From: CAZHNW01 sp942491575
GTDB taxonomy: Bacteria > Spirochaetota > UBA4802 > UBA5550
Assembly (NCBI GenBank): GCA_942491575.1
Contig: CALOBT010000031.1
Location: 1,426,001-1,490,000 of the forward strand
Direction of reading: 5' to 3'
Length of the DNA: 64,000 nt
This document shows positions 1-9,884 of this stretch, piece after piece. The notes beneath the pieces are model-generated. The model did not search any database, was not told where the DNA came from, and saw only the letters and a program-made list of their open reading frames with translations. Position numbers and translations under genes: made by a program. Each line of letters begins with the position of its first letter. The stretch's first letter is position 1.

Positions 1-60
1 GATATTTATAGTTGATGTCGACAAACACTCAACAAATCAGCAGTTAAGGAGACTAATAGC

Positions 61-1227
61 ATGTTTACAACTAAAACAATACTGTCACAAATGCAATCAT
101 TTATTTCTGGATATGATTTTGAAAAAGTCGTTTTAGCACACAATGGAGATAAAGGCATCAGAAAATTTAGCACGAAAAACCTGATGAGCATTATGATTTT
201 TACTCACATGTCAGCCAAGGAAAGTATCCGCGATATTATTGATTCATTATCAAGTAAAAAGAATCTCTGGTATCACCTGGGATTACAGTCGATTTCAAGA
301 AACAATTTGTCGTATGCGCTTGGGAAAAGGCCACAGGAAATATTCGAGAAAACATTTTATATGCTTCTCGGCAGACTTCAAAATGAAAGAGGATTGTTGG
401 CTGACAAACGGTTTAAATTTAAACTACCGGTTCGAGTACTTGACTCAACGACAATAGGTCTTTGTTTGTCTTTATTCGACTGGGCAAAATTTAGGACAAC
501 CAAAGGCGGTATCAAGTTACATGTCATGTTGAACCCCAGAGAGCAGCTTCCAGAATTTATGATAAGCACCGTAGCAGGGGAGCATGACATTCAGGCTGCC
601 CGCCAGATGCCAATTGTTAAAAATGCTATTATTGTAATGGATAAAGGGTACATAGATTTCAATTTTCTTCAAAAGATCAATAAAAACAGGGCTTTTTTTG
701 TTACCAGAACAAAATCCAACACTCAATACCGAATAATAGAGAGAATGGAAAAAACCCATAAAAATATTCGAGCAGACTGGAAAGTAAAATTTAGCAGTTA
801 CAAGAAGATAGAATACCCAGAATATTTGAGAATCGTTAGATATAGGGATATAGAAACTAATAGAACCTACGAGTTTATGACAAACAATTTCAACCTGTCG
901 GCAAAGACGATTGCGGATATTTACAAATCTCGCTGGGACATTGAACTATTCTTTAAATGGATAAAACAAAATTTGAAGATTAAGACTTTTATAGGCACTT
1001 CTGAGAATGCTGTTAAAATACAAATCTGGACTGCAATGATTGCATATCTGCTGACTGAATATATACGATTTAAATCAAAAAGTTCATTTACTTTGCTAAA
1101 AACGTTCAGGATATTAAGGGATAATATTCTGCATAGCTACGACTTATTTGACTTGCTAAGGGAGAAAGCTCCTCCCGAAACCAGGAAAAATATGAGTACA
1201 AACTTGCAGATGACTTTTGGATTTTAA
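61..1227 (+). mobile_element. IS4-family transposase (DUF4372 + DDE domain)
   Basis: A 388-residue transposase that catalyses cut-and-paste movement of its own insertion sequence. The N-terminal part (about residues 4-75) resembles the DUF4372 DNA-binding domain of IS4 elements. The DDE catalytic part follows: DSTT near residue 128, MDKGYIDF near 194-201, and the IS4 signature Y-x2-R-x3-E-x6-K in YKSRWDIELFFKWIK near residue 290. A Shine-Dalgarno GGAG lies 9 bases before the ATG. The frame is intact and of normal family length, so the element may be active. The left end is not seen and probably lies before the window; a likely right end follows the gene. Confidence 0.9.
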
Positions 1228-1246
1228 AATCTATGGGACAGCAGTG
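1228..1246. repeat. Probable right end of the IS4-family element
   Basis: The bases just after the transposase stop end in GGGACAGCAGTG. Read outward-in on the other strand this begins CACTGCTGTCCC, which is how several IS4-family terminal repeats start (family knowledge). The matching left repeat is not in bases 1-60, so the end cannot be confirmed from this window. Confidence 0.4.
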
Positions 1247-1408
1247 AAGCAAAATTGGATTTATTTAACTTTTAAAGCAGTAATTGCATATAGATTCAAC
1301 AAAATTTTTCTTTTTTAAATAATTTGAAATTTTAATAACTATTAAACAAATTTGACTCTGTAAAGCTGAAAAGCCCGGCAGAGATCAGGTTATAATGGAT
1401 AAATAATA

Positions 1409-1750
1409 TTATTTTTTGGGAATTTCATCACCCTCCATGTTGTTCCAGTATCTCAGAAAACCCTCATTGCCTAATTCCTTAAGTAACTGCTGGTTTTCCA
1501 GAAAATCCTGTCCATACTTCAACCATCGTTTCCTGAAGGCCTTGAATCTTTTACAGGGATAATCCGGACATTGAAAACAGTGGCGAATTCCCTTCTCTAC
1601 GCAGCAGAGATGATAACTGGTACATTTCAGACAACGCTGTCTGATTGATGCTCCGGGGCAGGTATTCCTTTCTCGTATATAGTTGGGACATCCTCCGCAG
1701 AAAACACCACAGGCGGGAATCATCCCTTCATAAACTCTAAATGTACTCAA
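1409..1750 (-). CDS. DUF3795 cysteine-rich small protein
   Basis: A 113-residue soluble protein very rich in cysteine. It opens with ACGVFCGGCPNY and has several further Cys pairs (CLKC, HLCC, CFQCPDYPC), the pattern of DUF3795 proteins, which are thought to bind metal but have no established reaction. The start is taken as TTG at 1748-1750 because a GAGGT Shine-Dalgarno sits about 8 bases upstream; an internal ATG nine codons later (MIPACG) has a poorer site. It stands alone between the insertion sequence and a pseudogene, with no operon partner. Function unknown. Confidence 0.75.
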   Translation of the reverse strand: MSTFRVYEGMIPACGVFCGGCPNYIRERNTCPGASIRQRCLKCTSYHLCCVEKGIRHCFQCPDYPCKRFKAFRKRWLKYGQDFLENQQLLKELGNEGFLRYWNNMEGDEIPKK

Positions 1751-1987
1751 AAAATTTTACCTCAATAGAATATTGCAAAAATTTACAATACTATTTATCT
1801 ATAGTAGAGTCAACTTGATTTTTAAAGGGGAAGGACAGGCTGAAGTTTTCTGGTATTATGGATCTTTTCCTGTTTTGATGGTAAAACATTCATAATACTT
1901 TATTTGTTATTTTATTTTATGGCACGGGAATTCATTAATTCGTATTTTTTCCATTAAGAAAATATGATTGTTTCTTATTTCATGAAT

Positions 1988-2549
1988 TTAATAATGGCGC
2001 GTAACACCGTCTCCGAATTCGTTCATGTAAACTTTTCCGTCACCGTAGTCGTAAATTCTTGGTTTTTCCAGGTATGTTTTAATTTTTTCGGTACTAATCC
2101 TGTATTGCGGATTCCTTTATTAATGATGTCCATAACGGTGAAGGTAAAAATTGTTCCGAAGGAGGATTCCATTTTGTATTTGCTTTCGAATTCTTCGATA
2201 ATGGATCTGTATTTTTTTATAACCCTGCCTTTGGGTTGAAAAATAGTAATACCATCAAGCATTGAGTCTGAAAAAAGCGAGAGATGTTCTGCCCGAGTCC
2301 AGGATGAAGAGGCTATGGCAATACCGGATTGTCTTTTTTTGATCTCCTGGACAACTCGTGCAAGATAGGTAGCTGGAAGAATATTAAAGACTCTCTCCGG
2401 ATTTGTTGCAGTAATTCTTGCAAAGGTTTTTTGGTTGTCGTATAATGGTATCTGTATAATTTGTCATTGAATTTTTTCTTAATGAAAATTGCATAAGGAA
2501 TCGAATGTGATTTATTCTTGACTGAGGTTGCTATGATAATTTTTTTCAT
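1988..2549 (-). pseudogene. Decayed fragment of a LIV-type periplasmic binding protein (two frameshifts)
   Basis: Two short reading frames (2313-2549 and 2023-2262) and an unannotated tail join into one protein if two frame changes are allowed. One is near 2392-2398 in a GAGAGAG run, after QQIRRE. The other is near 2083-2088 in an A6 run, after GLVPKK; there the restored frame reads YDYGDGKVYMNEFGDG and stops at 1988-1990. The joined 187-codon product has a KKIIIATS strand with SIPYA, an LxQIRR helix, a TYLARVVQEIKKR segment and a C-terminal GDG-rich hairpin. That order matches the second lobe of branched-chain amino acid (LivJ-like) binding proteins. The N-terminal half is absent and a stop lies just upstream of the ATG. 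The family call is by pattern only; the frameshifts are seen directly. Confidence 0.6.
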
Positions 2550-2895
2550 AGGTAAATCCTGAATAGGATTATTTTAGCTTGTGAAAAGATGTACAGCAAG
2601 TTGTTTTTAACAGGTGAGGGGGGAGCAGATATACAAATATAAAAACGCACAGGGGAATGCTCTCAGTTTCTTTAGGCGGCTTTTAAGGTATTAATCGGTT
2701 TCTGGATTATTTGGCCCAGGAGATATTGATAAATTAAGCGGTCAATATTCCGAAATTAAAAAAATCCTGCTTGCCTGTAAAAATCTGTCAATAGTCCAAT
2801 GTTCTTGCATTTATAATGCAGGTTTCACTAATAATCGTTTTGTCTCATGAATTGTTTTTAATCCTGGAGTTTTTTGTATAATTAAATTAAAACTA
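2550..2895. other. Non-coding spacer between pseudogene and RluA-like gene
   Basis: 346 bases with no convincing gene on either strand. The part nearest the pseudogene may hold more of its eroded 5' end, but no frame gave a recognisable continuation. The right end carries the promoter-like sequence described separately. Confidence 0.5.
2852..2882 (+). promoter_or_regulatory. Candidate sigma-70-type promoter of the RluA-like gene
   Basis: TTGTTT (2852-2857) and a perfect TATAAT (2877-2882) are separated by 19 bases, slightly long. The predicted transcript start would be only a few bases before the ATG at 2896. That fits the lack of any Shine-Dalgarno and suggests a very short leader. Confidence 0.4.
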
Positions 2896-4602
2896 ATGAA
2901 TTCAAATAAAACAGATAAATTAAAATTCACTTTATTCAAAGCTCCAATTGACTCATTTGAAATTCCACAATCATTTCCTTATCCTTACAGTTATCGTCCC
3001 CATCCACTGTGTGTTCTGGCTGCAGATGAACTTCAGCAATTTATTGAAAATCAAACTGCCTGGGAATATGATTTTGATATTGAGAACCTCATGGCGGAGC
3101 CTAATCTTGGCAAGATGTTCGGTGTCCTGGTTGTTGAAGATTCAAATGGTCAAATTGGATATCTTTCAGCCTTTTCCGGAGTTCTTGCGGGGAAAAATCT
3201 ATGGCCCGGTTTTGTCCCCCCTGTTGCGGACATTCTCATGGAAGGTGATTTCTTCAGGGAAGGTGAAAAAGAAATAGATGATTTGAATGGCAGGATAAGG
3301 CATATTGAAAACTCCATTGAGTATGTAGAACTAACCAAAACATTAGAGTCGGAACTAAAAAGTTATACCCTTGAAACAGGCAGGTTGAAAAAAGAATTAA
3401 AAGAGGCCAGAAAAAAACGAAAAATAATAAGGGAAGAAAAACGGACTATCCTTGATGAGCAGCAGTACAGGGCACTTGAACATGAACTGGAAAATCAGAG
3501 CCGCAGGGAAAAATATGATTATAGGGTTATGAAAAAATCATGGTCGCAACGTATAGAATTAATGCAAAACAGTCTCAGAGCCTATACCCGTGAGATCGGA
3601 GCCCTTAAGAGTTTGCGAAAAGAGAAGTCAACCGCGCTTCAAAATCAAATATTCGACAAATATAATTTTTTAAACCAGGCGGGGGAAATCCAGGGAGTGC
3701 GTGAAATTTTCGCAGACACTCCTCAAAAGTTTCCACCTGCCGCAGCTGGGGATTGTGCTGCACCAAAACTTCTGCAGTATGCATTTAAAAATAACCTCAA
3801 ACCACTGGCTCTGGCAGAATTCTGGTGGGGACAGTCTCCCCGGTCAGAAATCAGAAAACATGGCTTTTTTTACCCTCCCTGCAAAGGAAAATGTCAACCC
3901 ATTTTAAGGCACATGTTAAAGGGAATAAAACTTGATGCGGATCCATTACTTAAGGTCTCCACTAAAAAGTTGAATATTGAAGTTGTTTTTGAAGATGATG
4001 CCATTATGGTTATAAACAAGCCTTCGAATCTCTTATCTGCTCCTGGAAAGATTACTGATGATTCGGTATATAAACGAATCAAAGAAAAATATCCGGATTT
4101 TAATGGCCCCCTGATAGTACACAGACTGGACATGTCTACTTCTGGTATAATGGTGATTGCAAAAACCGATTATTCCTATAAAAAAATACAGAGTCAATTT
4201 ATCAATGGCACGATTAAAAAAAATTATATTGCACTGCTTGATGGCATGGTCAGTGAAAAGGAAGGAACAATTGATTTGCCTTTGCGAGGAGATTATAATG
4301 ACCGACCCAGACAAATCGTTTGTCGCGAGTATGGTAAAACTGCAATAACAAAATGGAAGTTCCTTCAATATTCATATCTTGACCAGAAAAGCTGCAGCAA
4401 GGTTCTCTTTATCCCCATTAACGGCCGAACCCATCAGCTCAGGGTACATGCCGCACATCCCGATGGATTAAACATGCCCATACGGGGAGATAATCTCTAT
4501 GGTATTTCAGATACTCGACTCTATCTCCATGCCCAAAGGATTGAGTTTAAACACCCGGCTACCAATGAATTACTCAGCTTTCAGGTTGATGAGGATTTCT
4601 AG
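2896..4602 (+). CDS. RluA-family pseudouridine synthase with long coiled-coil N-terminal extension
   Basis: Converts specific uridines in rRNA or tRNA to pseudouridine in the cytoplasm. The catalytic domain is C-terminal (about residues 355-565). It has the RluA motif HRLDMSTSG with the catalytic aspartate at residue 412, preceded by a substrate-binding strand INKPSNLLSAPG and followed by NGRTHQLRVH. Residues 1-350 form an extra region: a conserved-looking start (YPYSYRPHPL), then a highly charged Lys/Glu-rich helix at about 120-235 predicted to be a coiled coil. At 568 residues it is about twice the size of plain RluA (about 220), but long forms of this kind are known. The RNA target is not evident. 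No Shine-Dalgarno is seen. Confidence 0.85.
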   Translation: MNSNKTDKLKFTLFKAPIDSFEIPQSFPYPYSYRPHPLCVLAADELQQFIENQTAWEYDFDIENLMAEPNLGKMFGVLVVEDSNGQIGYLSAFSGVLAGKNLWPGFVPPVADILMEGDFFREGEKEIDDLNGRIRHIENSIEYVELTKTLESELKSYTLETGRLKKELKEARKKRKIIREEKRTILDEQQYRALEHELENQSRREKYDYRVMKKSWSQRIELMQNSLRAYTREIGALKSLRKEKSTALQNQIFDKYNFLNQAGEIQGVREIFADTPQKFPPAAAGDCAAPKLLQYAFKNNLKPLALAEFWWGQSPRSEIRKHGFFYPPCKGKCQPILRHMLKGIKLDADPLLKVSTKKLNIEVVFEDDAIMVINKPSNLLSAPGKITDDSVYKRIKEKYPDFNGPLIVHRLDMSTSGIMVIAKTDYSYKKIQSQFINGTIKKNYIALLDGMVSEKEGTIDLPLRGDYNDRPRQIVCREYGKTAITKWKFLQYSYLDQKSCSKVLFIPINGRTHQLRVHAAHPDGLNMPIRGDNLYGISDTRLYLHAQRIEFKHPATNELLSFQVDEDF

Positions 4603-4628
4603 AGCCGCATCAAAAATGGTGATCACAA

Positions 4629-5039
4629 ATGCTGCTATCATTAGAATCTTATATAGTACTTTTTTGCATGGTCTGCATATTAATTATGATGTATATACTC
4701 AGGACTTTTCATGGCAAAAAGGAAGATGAAACGGTCGAGGAAGAAATAGAGGTTTCCGAAAGGAGTTCTGTTCCATGTGTTCTTTGCGGAACAATGCTGC
4801 TTAAAGGAGAGAAGTTAAAGTCGAAAGAATTCAAGGGAAGGGATGACAGCATAATTCATATAATGGGTTGTCATCAGTGCCATGGCGAGAAGGCCTTGTC
4901 CCAAAAGACCTGCCCTGTCTGCAACAGGATTTTACCGCCAGAGGGATATTTAATCGGAAGGATGTGGAAGAAAAAGAATGGAAAGCTTCATCTGCATGTT
5001 AATGGTTGTATTTATTGCAGAAAAGGGGGAAGTCGATAA
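4629..5039 (+). CDS. Membrane-anchored double zinc-ribbon protein
   Basis: 136 residues with one N-terminal membrane helix (about 8-25), an acidic linker, and a soluble domain with four CxxC pairs: C50/C53, C81/C84, C95/C98 and C127/C130. This spacing suggests two zinc ribbons or rubredoxin-like sites. It starts 26 bases after the pseudouridine synthase stop and may be co-transcribed with it. A weak all-A/T hairpin followed by a T run (5069-5094) lies after the stop. No known function is recognised. A metal-binding role is inferred from the Cys pairs only. Confidence 0.65.
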   Translation: MLLSLESYIVLFCMVCILIMMYILRTFHGKKEDETVEEEIEVSERSSVPCVLCGTMLLKGEKLKSKEFKGRDDSIIHIMGCHQCHGEKALSQKTCPVCNRILPPEGYLIGRMWKKKNGKLHLHVNGCIYCRKGGSR

Positions 5040-5161
5040 AAGCAGGCTGTGCAGAAAACATTTTGATTAAAATATAAAAATTATATATTTTTTTAATTAG
5101 ATTAGTGATATAATTGCATTTGAATTTCCTTAATGATTACTAATTAAAGAGCTTCAGGTAA

Positions 5162-6022
5162 ATGGCCGGTATAAGCAACTTGAGAAAAAAAATTATTAAA
5201 TTTTCATACTTATCTTTATTTTCCCTGCTAACATTATGTTTTTCCCATGTTAGAATTGCTGAATGTCAGGACAATGACAGAACTGTAGTGTGTGGTGCTC
5301 ACCATTACCCTCCATGGCAGATCTACAACAGTAAAAACGGAAAACTGGCAGGAGTAAATGTTGATATCGCCAGATATATTTTCAATAAAATGGGACTGAA
5401 GGTGAAATTTATACACCAACCCTGGACCAGGGCATGGAAGACAATAAAGAAAGGAGGATTCGACTGTTATTTCTCTGCTTCCAGGAAAAAACCAAGGATG
5501 AAATATCTTTACTATCCTGAAGAAAATACATGGATTAGTGAATTTGTTTTTTTCGTCCACCGGGATGATAAGAAATCAGATGTCGCCGGTACTTTTCGGG
5601 ACATAATTATTGATGGCGGAAAGATAGGTATCGTAAACCAGTATTCCTATGATAAGCGTTTTTGGAAGGCGTTTCCCTATCTTGATGGAGAGAAAAAATA
5701 TAATGCTGAAAAAAGAAATTTACATGCACAGCTGGAGGGAGTTACCTTCCCGCAGTTAAACATGAGAAAGCTGGCTCGTAAACGTATCAAGTTTGTTATC
5801 GCAGATAAACAGGTTGGACTCTACATGATAAGAAATGAGGGACTTCAGGATAAAATCACCCATTACAATTACGTTCTTTTTTCAAAAGGATATCCCATAT
5901 CATTTTTAAAAAAGTCAAGGCACCCTGATATTAAAGCACTGTCACTGCAATTTGAAAAAGAGCTGATAAAGATGAAAAAGAATGGTACCTACGATAAAAT
6001 ACTTAAGAAATGGATTAGGTAA
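5162..6022 (+). CDS. Periplasmic solute-binding protein, family 3 (amino-acid type)
   Basis: A 286-residue exported protein of the SBP_bac_3 fold, which captures small solutes such as amino acids in the periplasm. The N-terminus is a signal peptide (basic residues 8-13, hydrophobic core about 14-30). Family features are visible: HHYPPWQIYN at the start of lobe 1, LAGVNVDIARYIF (the ligand-site G-x-D helix), and a C-terminal helix with MKKNGTYDKILKKW. No permease or ATPase gene is adjacent, so it is an orphan. It could serve a distant transporter or act as a sensor input. An AGG stands 4 bases before the ATG. Confidence 0.85.
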   Translation: MAGISNLRKKIIKFSYLSLFSLLTLCFSHVRIAECQDNDRTVVCGAHHYPPWQIYNSKNGKLAGVNVDIARYIFNKMGLKVKFIHQPWTRAWKTIKKGGFDCYFSASRKKPRMKYLYYPEENTWISEFVFFVHRDDKKSDVAGTFRDIIIDGGKIGIVNQYSYDKRFWKAFPYLDGEKKYNAEKRNLHAQLEGVTFPQLNMRKLARKRIKFVIADKQVGLYMIRNEGLQDKITHYNYVLFSKGYPISFLKKSRHPDIKALSLQFEKELIKMKKNGTYDKILKKWIR

Positions 6023-6260
6023 CATAGATGACTGCTGAAATGATGTTTTAAAAAAACAATCATCATAATTTCTCCCCTTAAAAATATATTTTATTATCAG
6101 GTAATAAACATTCGACTCTGATAAATGTAAATCGACTTTACCTGGAAATATTTTCTTTTTATAAGCAAAAAATTTTACTGTACAGAGAGCCGTTGTTCTG
6201 CACATTGTTTTGGAAGGGGTATGTGACTTCCCCGGAAAACGAGTACCGGAAGGCGGCGAT

Positions 6261-7817
6261 ATGAGAGTATTTGAAAATGGACATTTTGTGTCATGCGATA
6301 ATGAAGGTTCAGTGTTTACCACACTTGTGGAAGACAGGGGAAAAATTTTGTACCGGGGCGATGAACTTCCCCCCCAATATCAAAAAGGGGAGCGCGTTAA
6401 TCTCGGCGGTAAATGTGCTGTTCCCGCCTTTGCCGACACTCATATTCATTTTGAGGGATTCGCATTTTTCAATGCCGGTCTCGACTGCAGGGGCGTATCT
6501 GACTTCGATGAACTTTTCGCGAAAATTAAAAAATATAACGACAATAATAAGAATGAAAAAATTATAATCGGTTTTGGTATTTCCGCCAACACCGTAAAGG
6601 AAAAGCGTCTTCCCACTCGGGAGGAACTCGACGGTATTACCGAAAAGCCCGTATTTCTTGTAAAATATGACGGTCATGCAGCGGTGGCAAATACCGCCAT
6701 GCTGAAAAAATTTCCCCCCGGTGTGGGGGAGGCGGAAGGATACCGGGAAGAGACGGGGGGGCTGTTTCAGAACGCCTTTTATGAAGCCTCCGATTATATT
6801 ATCGGAACCGTTTCTCCCGTGAGGGTTTTGCGGAACCTGGCGGCGGCCTCAGATTACATGGCCCGCAGGGGAATTTCTTTTATACATACCACGGAGGGTA
6901 TCGGCTTTCCCCTTGACCTCGACTTTGACCTGATGCGTTTTGCCGCCCGTGGACTTGTTCAGGATTTTCGTGTCTATTTTCAAACCATGGAACTGAAGAA
7001 AGTCTTTCGCAGAAAACTCACCCGCGTTGGGGGATGTTTTGCCTGCGCCCTTGACGGATGCTTCGGTTCCGTCGATGCAGCCCTTCGCGAACCCTATTCG
7101 GATGATCCTGAAAACAGGGGCGTTCTTTTTTATTCACAGGAAGTTGTCACTTCATTTGTAAAGGAAGCTAACAGGGCGGGAATCCAGGTATCACTCCATG
7201 CCATCGGGGACGCCGCTGTTGACCAGGCCCTCACCGCCTTCGAAGCGGCCCTGCAGGACTTTCCCAGGGAAGACCACCGTCATATTATTATCCATGCTGA
7301 CCTTATGGAAGAGGCGGATATCCGCCGCGCCGCCGCGATGAATATTCATATTGCCCTGCAGCCCCCCTTCCTCCACTGGAAGGAAGAACCGATGGAATAC
7401 ATAGAAAAAATTCTGGGACGCCGCGGTGACGGACTGATCCCCCTGAAGTCCATGCTGGATGCTGGACTCATAATGGCCGGGGGGTCCGACGCCTCCTGTA
7501 CAATGCCTGATCCCATCTTCAGTATCTGGTGCGCCTGTAACCATCCCAATCAGCGGGAATCTGTTTCAGTCATGGATGCCCTGAAAATGCATACTATAAA
7601 TGCCGCGGCACTCTCCTTTGACGAAAAAGAAAGGGGATCCCTGGAAGTCGGGAAAGTTGCAGACTTTACGGTTCTGGATCAAAACATACTGGAAGTGCCG
7701 GTGGCTGAAATAAAAAATATCACTGTGGATGCTCTCTACCTGAAAGGGGAAAAATATAGAAGCAGAAGCATTGGCGCCGCAACCCTTCTGTTAAAATCAC
7801 TTTTCGGGTCAAACTGA
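6261..7817 (+). CDS. Amidohydrolase family 3 (YtcJ-like) metal-dependent hydrolase
   Basis: 518 residues in the composite amidohydrolase fold; family members hydrolyse amide or related bonds with bound metal. Metal-site motifs are visible: DTHIHF with H61 and H63, HAIGDAAVD in the middle, HADL, and GGSDASCTMPDP with the catalytic-type aspartate D410. The C-terminal beta-sandwich strand GSLEVGKVADFTVLD is also typical. The ATG at 6261 is preferred because GGAAGGCGG lies just upstream; an in-frame TTG at 6210 has no good ribosome site. The true substrate cannot be inferred. A relative of the same family is cut by the right window edge. Confidence 0.85.
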   Translation: MRVFENGHFVSCDNEGSVFTTLVEDRGKILYRGDELPPQYQKGERVNLGGKCAVPAFADTHIHFEGFAFFNAGLDCRGVSDFDELFAKIKKYNDNNKNEKIIIGFGISANTVKEKRLPTREELDGITEKPVFLVKYDGHAAVANTAMLKKFPPGVGEAEGYREETGGLFQNAFYEASDYIIGTVSPVRVLRNLAAASDYMARRGISFIHTTEGIGFPLDLDFDLMRFAARGLVQDFRVYFQTMELKKVFRRKLTRVGGCFACALDGCFGSVDAALREPYSDDPENRGVLFYSQEVVTSFVKEANRAGIQVSLHAIGDAAVDQALTAFEAALQDFPREDHRHIIIHADLMEEADIRRAAAMNIHIALQPPFLHWKEEPMEYIEKILGRRGDGLIPLKSMLDAGLIMAGGSDASCTMPDPIFSIWCACNHPNQRESVSVMDALKMHTINAAALSFDEKERGSLEVGKVADFTVLDQNILEVPVAEIKNITVDALYLKGEKYRSRSIGAATLLLKSLFGSN

Positions 7818-7849
7818 CAAGTCGCCAAATTTTTATATTCAAAAACAGT

Positions 7850-7878
7850 TTGACATTCCATGTGAAAAAATTTTAAAA
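7850..7878 (+). promoter_or_regulatory. Candidate promoter of the acyl-CoA dehydrogenase gene
   Basis: A perfect TTGACA (7850-7855) is followed after 17 bases by TTAAAA (7873-7878), a weak -10. A leader of about 80 bases and a strong GGGAGG ribosome site (7951-7956) follow. Confidence 0.4.
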
Positions 7879-7963
7879 ATACACAGGGGAATAATACAGT
7901 AAAAATGCTCCGGTCATAAATATAACGCCGGGTCGCCACAACAAAATTTTGGGAGGTAAACTC

Positions 7964-9838
7964 ATGGCTAAAAATCAGCTGGTGGATTCACGGGACGTAC
8001 GTTTTGTGCTTTATGAAATGCTCGGTGTCGACTCTCTCAATGAGAAGTTTTCACAGTATGCTGAGTACGACCGGGATATCTACGAAGATACCCTGAATCT
8101 GGCGGAAACAATCGCCGTCGACATGTTTCAGCCCTCAAATTCCGAGTCCGATAAGGAAGGTGTTCATTATGACCCTGACTCCAAAGAGGTTCGGGTACCG
8201 CAATCGACAAAGGAGGCGGTAAAGGCATTTATCGATGCGGGATTTCTCAATGTTGCCCTCGATCCTGACCACGGGGGAATGGGACTTCCCGGTGCCGTAT
8301 CAACTGCATGTTATGAGTACTTCAACGCGGGAAATACCGCAGCCTACATGTATGCCGCGGTAATCATCGGCGCCACTCACCTTGTCCTGGAATACGGTAC
8401 AGAGGAACAGAAGGGCCTCTATCTCGAAAAAATGCTCTCCGGCCAGTGGGGGGGCTCCATGTGCCTTACGGAACCGGAAGCCGGCTCTGATGTGGGTGCC
8501 CTGAAGACAAAAGCGGTGAAACAGCCTGACGGCACCTACCGCATTTCCGGACAGAAAATATTCATTACCGCCGGGGAGAATGATACCGTTGAAAACATTA
8601 TTCATCCGGTCCTGGCCCGTATCGAAGGCGACCCGAAGGGGACAAAGGGGATTTCAATTTTTCTGGTACCGAAGTACCTGGTCAACAAAGACGGTTCCAT
8701 GGGTAAGCGCAATGATGTTGTCTGTTCCGGGGTTGAACATAAGATGGGCATCAAGGCCTCTGCCACGTGTACACTGAATTTCGGGGACAACGGGGAATGT
8801 GTCGGTTATCTTCTCGGGGAAGAGCGCCAGGGGATGAAAATCATGTTTCAGATGATGTATGAAGCGCGAATCATCACCGGCCTTCAGTCACAGGCTCTCG
8901 CCAGCAGCGCCTACATGCACGCCGTTACCTATGCAAAGACAAGGCTCCAGGGGGTACATGTAACCCAGATGCTGAATCCCGATGCCCCCAGTGTCCCCAT
9001 CATCGAGCATCCCGACGTTAAGCGTATGCTTCTTTACATGAAAGGTTATGTTGAAGGAATGAGAATGCTTTCCTATTACCTGGCTCATCATGTGGACATT
9101 GAACGTTATCTTGAAGGTAAAGAGAAGAAAGAGGCTGAGGCAATGTATGAGATTTTGCTGCCGCTGCTCAAGGCGGGTAACTCAGATACTTCATGGCTGG
9201 TCACCGCCGAGGCGATTCAGGTTCACGGGGGTTACGGATTCTGCCAGGATTATCCCGTGGAGCAGTTCGCCCGGGACTGCAAGATTCTCTCCCTTTACGA
9301 AGGGACCAATGCCATCCAGTCTCTCGACCTGACCATGAGAAAACTTCTCATGAACAAGGAGCAGTATTATTATTCAGTACTATCTGCCAAAATTACAGAG
9401 ACCATTAACGCAGCTCGCGGAATCGTGGATGAACGTTACGTGGAGCCAGTCAAGGCGGGCCTGGACAAAGTTGATGAGCTGGTGAATCTCTTCAAGACGA
9501 ATATGTCTTCGGGGAAATTTATGCATATTTTCATGAATGCCACGGTCTTTCAGCAGTGCCTTTATCTTCTGGTCCTGGCGTGGCTGCATCTCTGGAGCCT
9601 TACCCTGACAATACCGAAGATGAAGCAACTCATTGGAGATGTTAAGGGGGAAGAAAGGGAAGCCCTTTTGAACGACAACATGGAAGCGGCATACTATAAC
9701 GGCCGGGTCCTCTCTTCGCAGTTTTTCATAGGCGCTGAATACCCTAAATTTTTCGGCAAGGTTGGCTGTATCCTCAGCGGTGAAGCCGCCGTGATAAAAT
9801 CATCAGCGGCATCCTTCACGGGAGCTATGGACGAATAA
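7964..9838 (+). CDS. Acyl-CoA dehydrogenase, long form with extra C-terminal domain
   Basis: A flavoenzyme introducing the alpha,beta double bond into acyl-CoA, the first step of fatty-acid beta-oxidation. 624 residues, longer than the usual 380-400 because of an extra helical C-terminal domain (from about residue 470) as in the FadE/DmdC-like long group. Visible motifs: CLTEPEAGSDVGALKT (FAD/substrate loop), SATCTLNF, and the catalytic-base loop YEGTNAIQSLDL with Glu446. ATG 7964 is chosen because GGGAGG lies 7 bases upstream; the TTG at 7949 overlaps that site. No other beta-oxidation genes are adjacent. A hairpin follows the stop. Confidence 0.9.
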   Translation: MAKNQLVDSRDVRFVLYEMLGVDSLNEKFSQYAEYDRDIYEDTLNLAETIAVDMFQPSNSESDKEGVHYDPDSKEVRVPQSTKEAVKAFIDAGFLNVALDPDHGGMGLPGAVSTACYEYFNAGNTAAYMYAAVIIGATHLVLEYGTEEQKGLYLEKMLSGQWGGSMCLTEPEAGSDVGALKTKAVKQPDGTYRISGQKIFITAGENDTVENIIHPVLARIEGDPKGTKGISIFLVPKYLVNKDGSMGKRNDVVCSGVEHKMGIKASATCTLNFGDNGECVGYLLGEERQGMKIMFQMMYEARIITGLQSQALASSAYMHAVTYAKTRLQGVHVTQMLNPDAPSVPIIEHPDVKRMLLYMKGYVEGMRMLSYYLAHHVDIERYLEGKEKKEAEAMYEILLPLLKAGNSDTSWLVTAEAIQVHGGYGFCQDYPVEQFARDCKILSLYEGTNAIQSLDLTMRKLLMNKEQYYYSVLSAKITETINAARGIVDERYVEPVKAGLDKVDELVNLFKTNMSSGKFMHIFMNATVFQQCLYLLVLAWLHLWSLTLTIPKMKQLIGDVKGEEREALLNDNMEAAYYNGRVLSSQFFIGAEYPKFFGKVGCILSGEAAVIKSSAASFTGAMDE

Positions 9839-9842
9839 AAAT

Positions 9843-9884
9843 ATTCGCTGCAGCGGTGATACACCTGTAACCGTTGCAGCGAAT
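9843..9884 (+). terminator. Long hairpin after the acyl-CoA dehydrogenase gene
   Basis: Arms 9843-9856 and 9871-9884 are 14 bases each and pair fully with one G-U, around a 14-base loop. It starts 5 bases after the stop codon. No clean T run follows, so it may act as an RNA-stabilising or weak terminator structure. Its right arm overlaps the first possible starts of the next gene. Confidence 0.6.

Noticed and set aside
1964..2239. Plus-strand frame of 91 codons
   Set aside because: Antisense to the binding-protein pseudogene, low-complexity hydrophobic translation, no ribosome site.
6261..7817. The two amidohydrolases as a recent long-range duplication
   Set aside because: Shared motifs only; the overall sequences differ too much for a recent copy.
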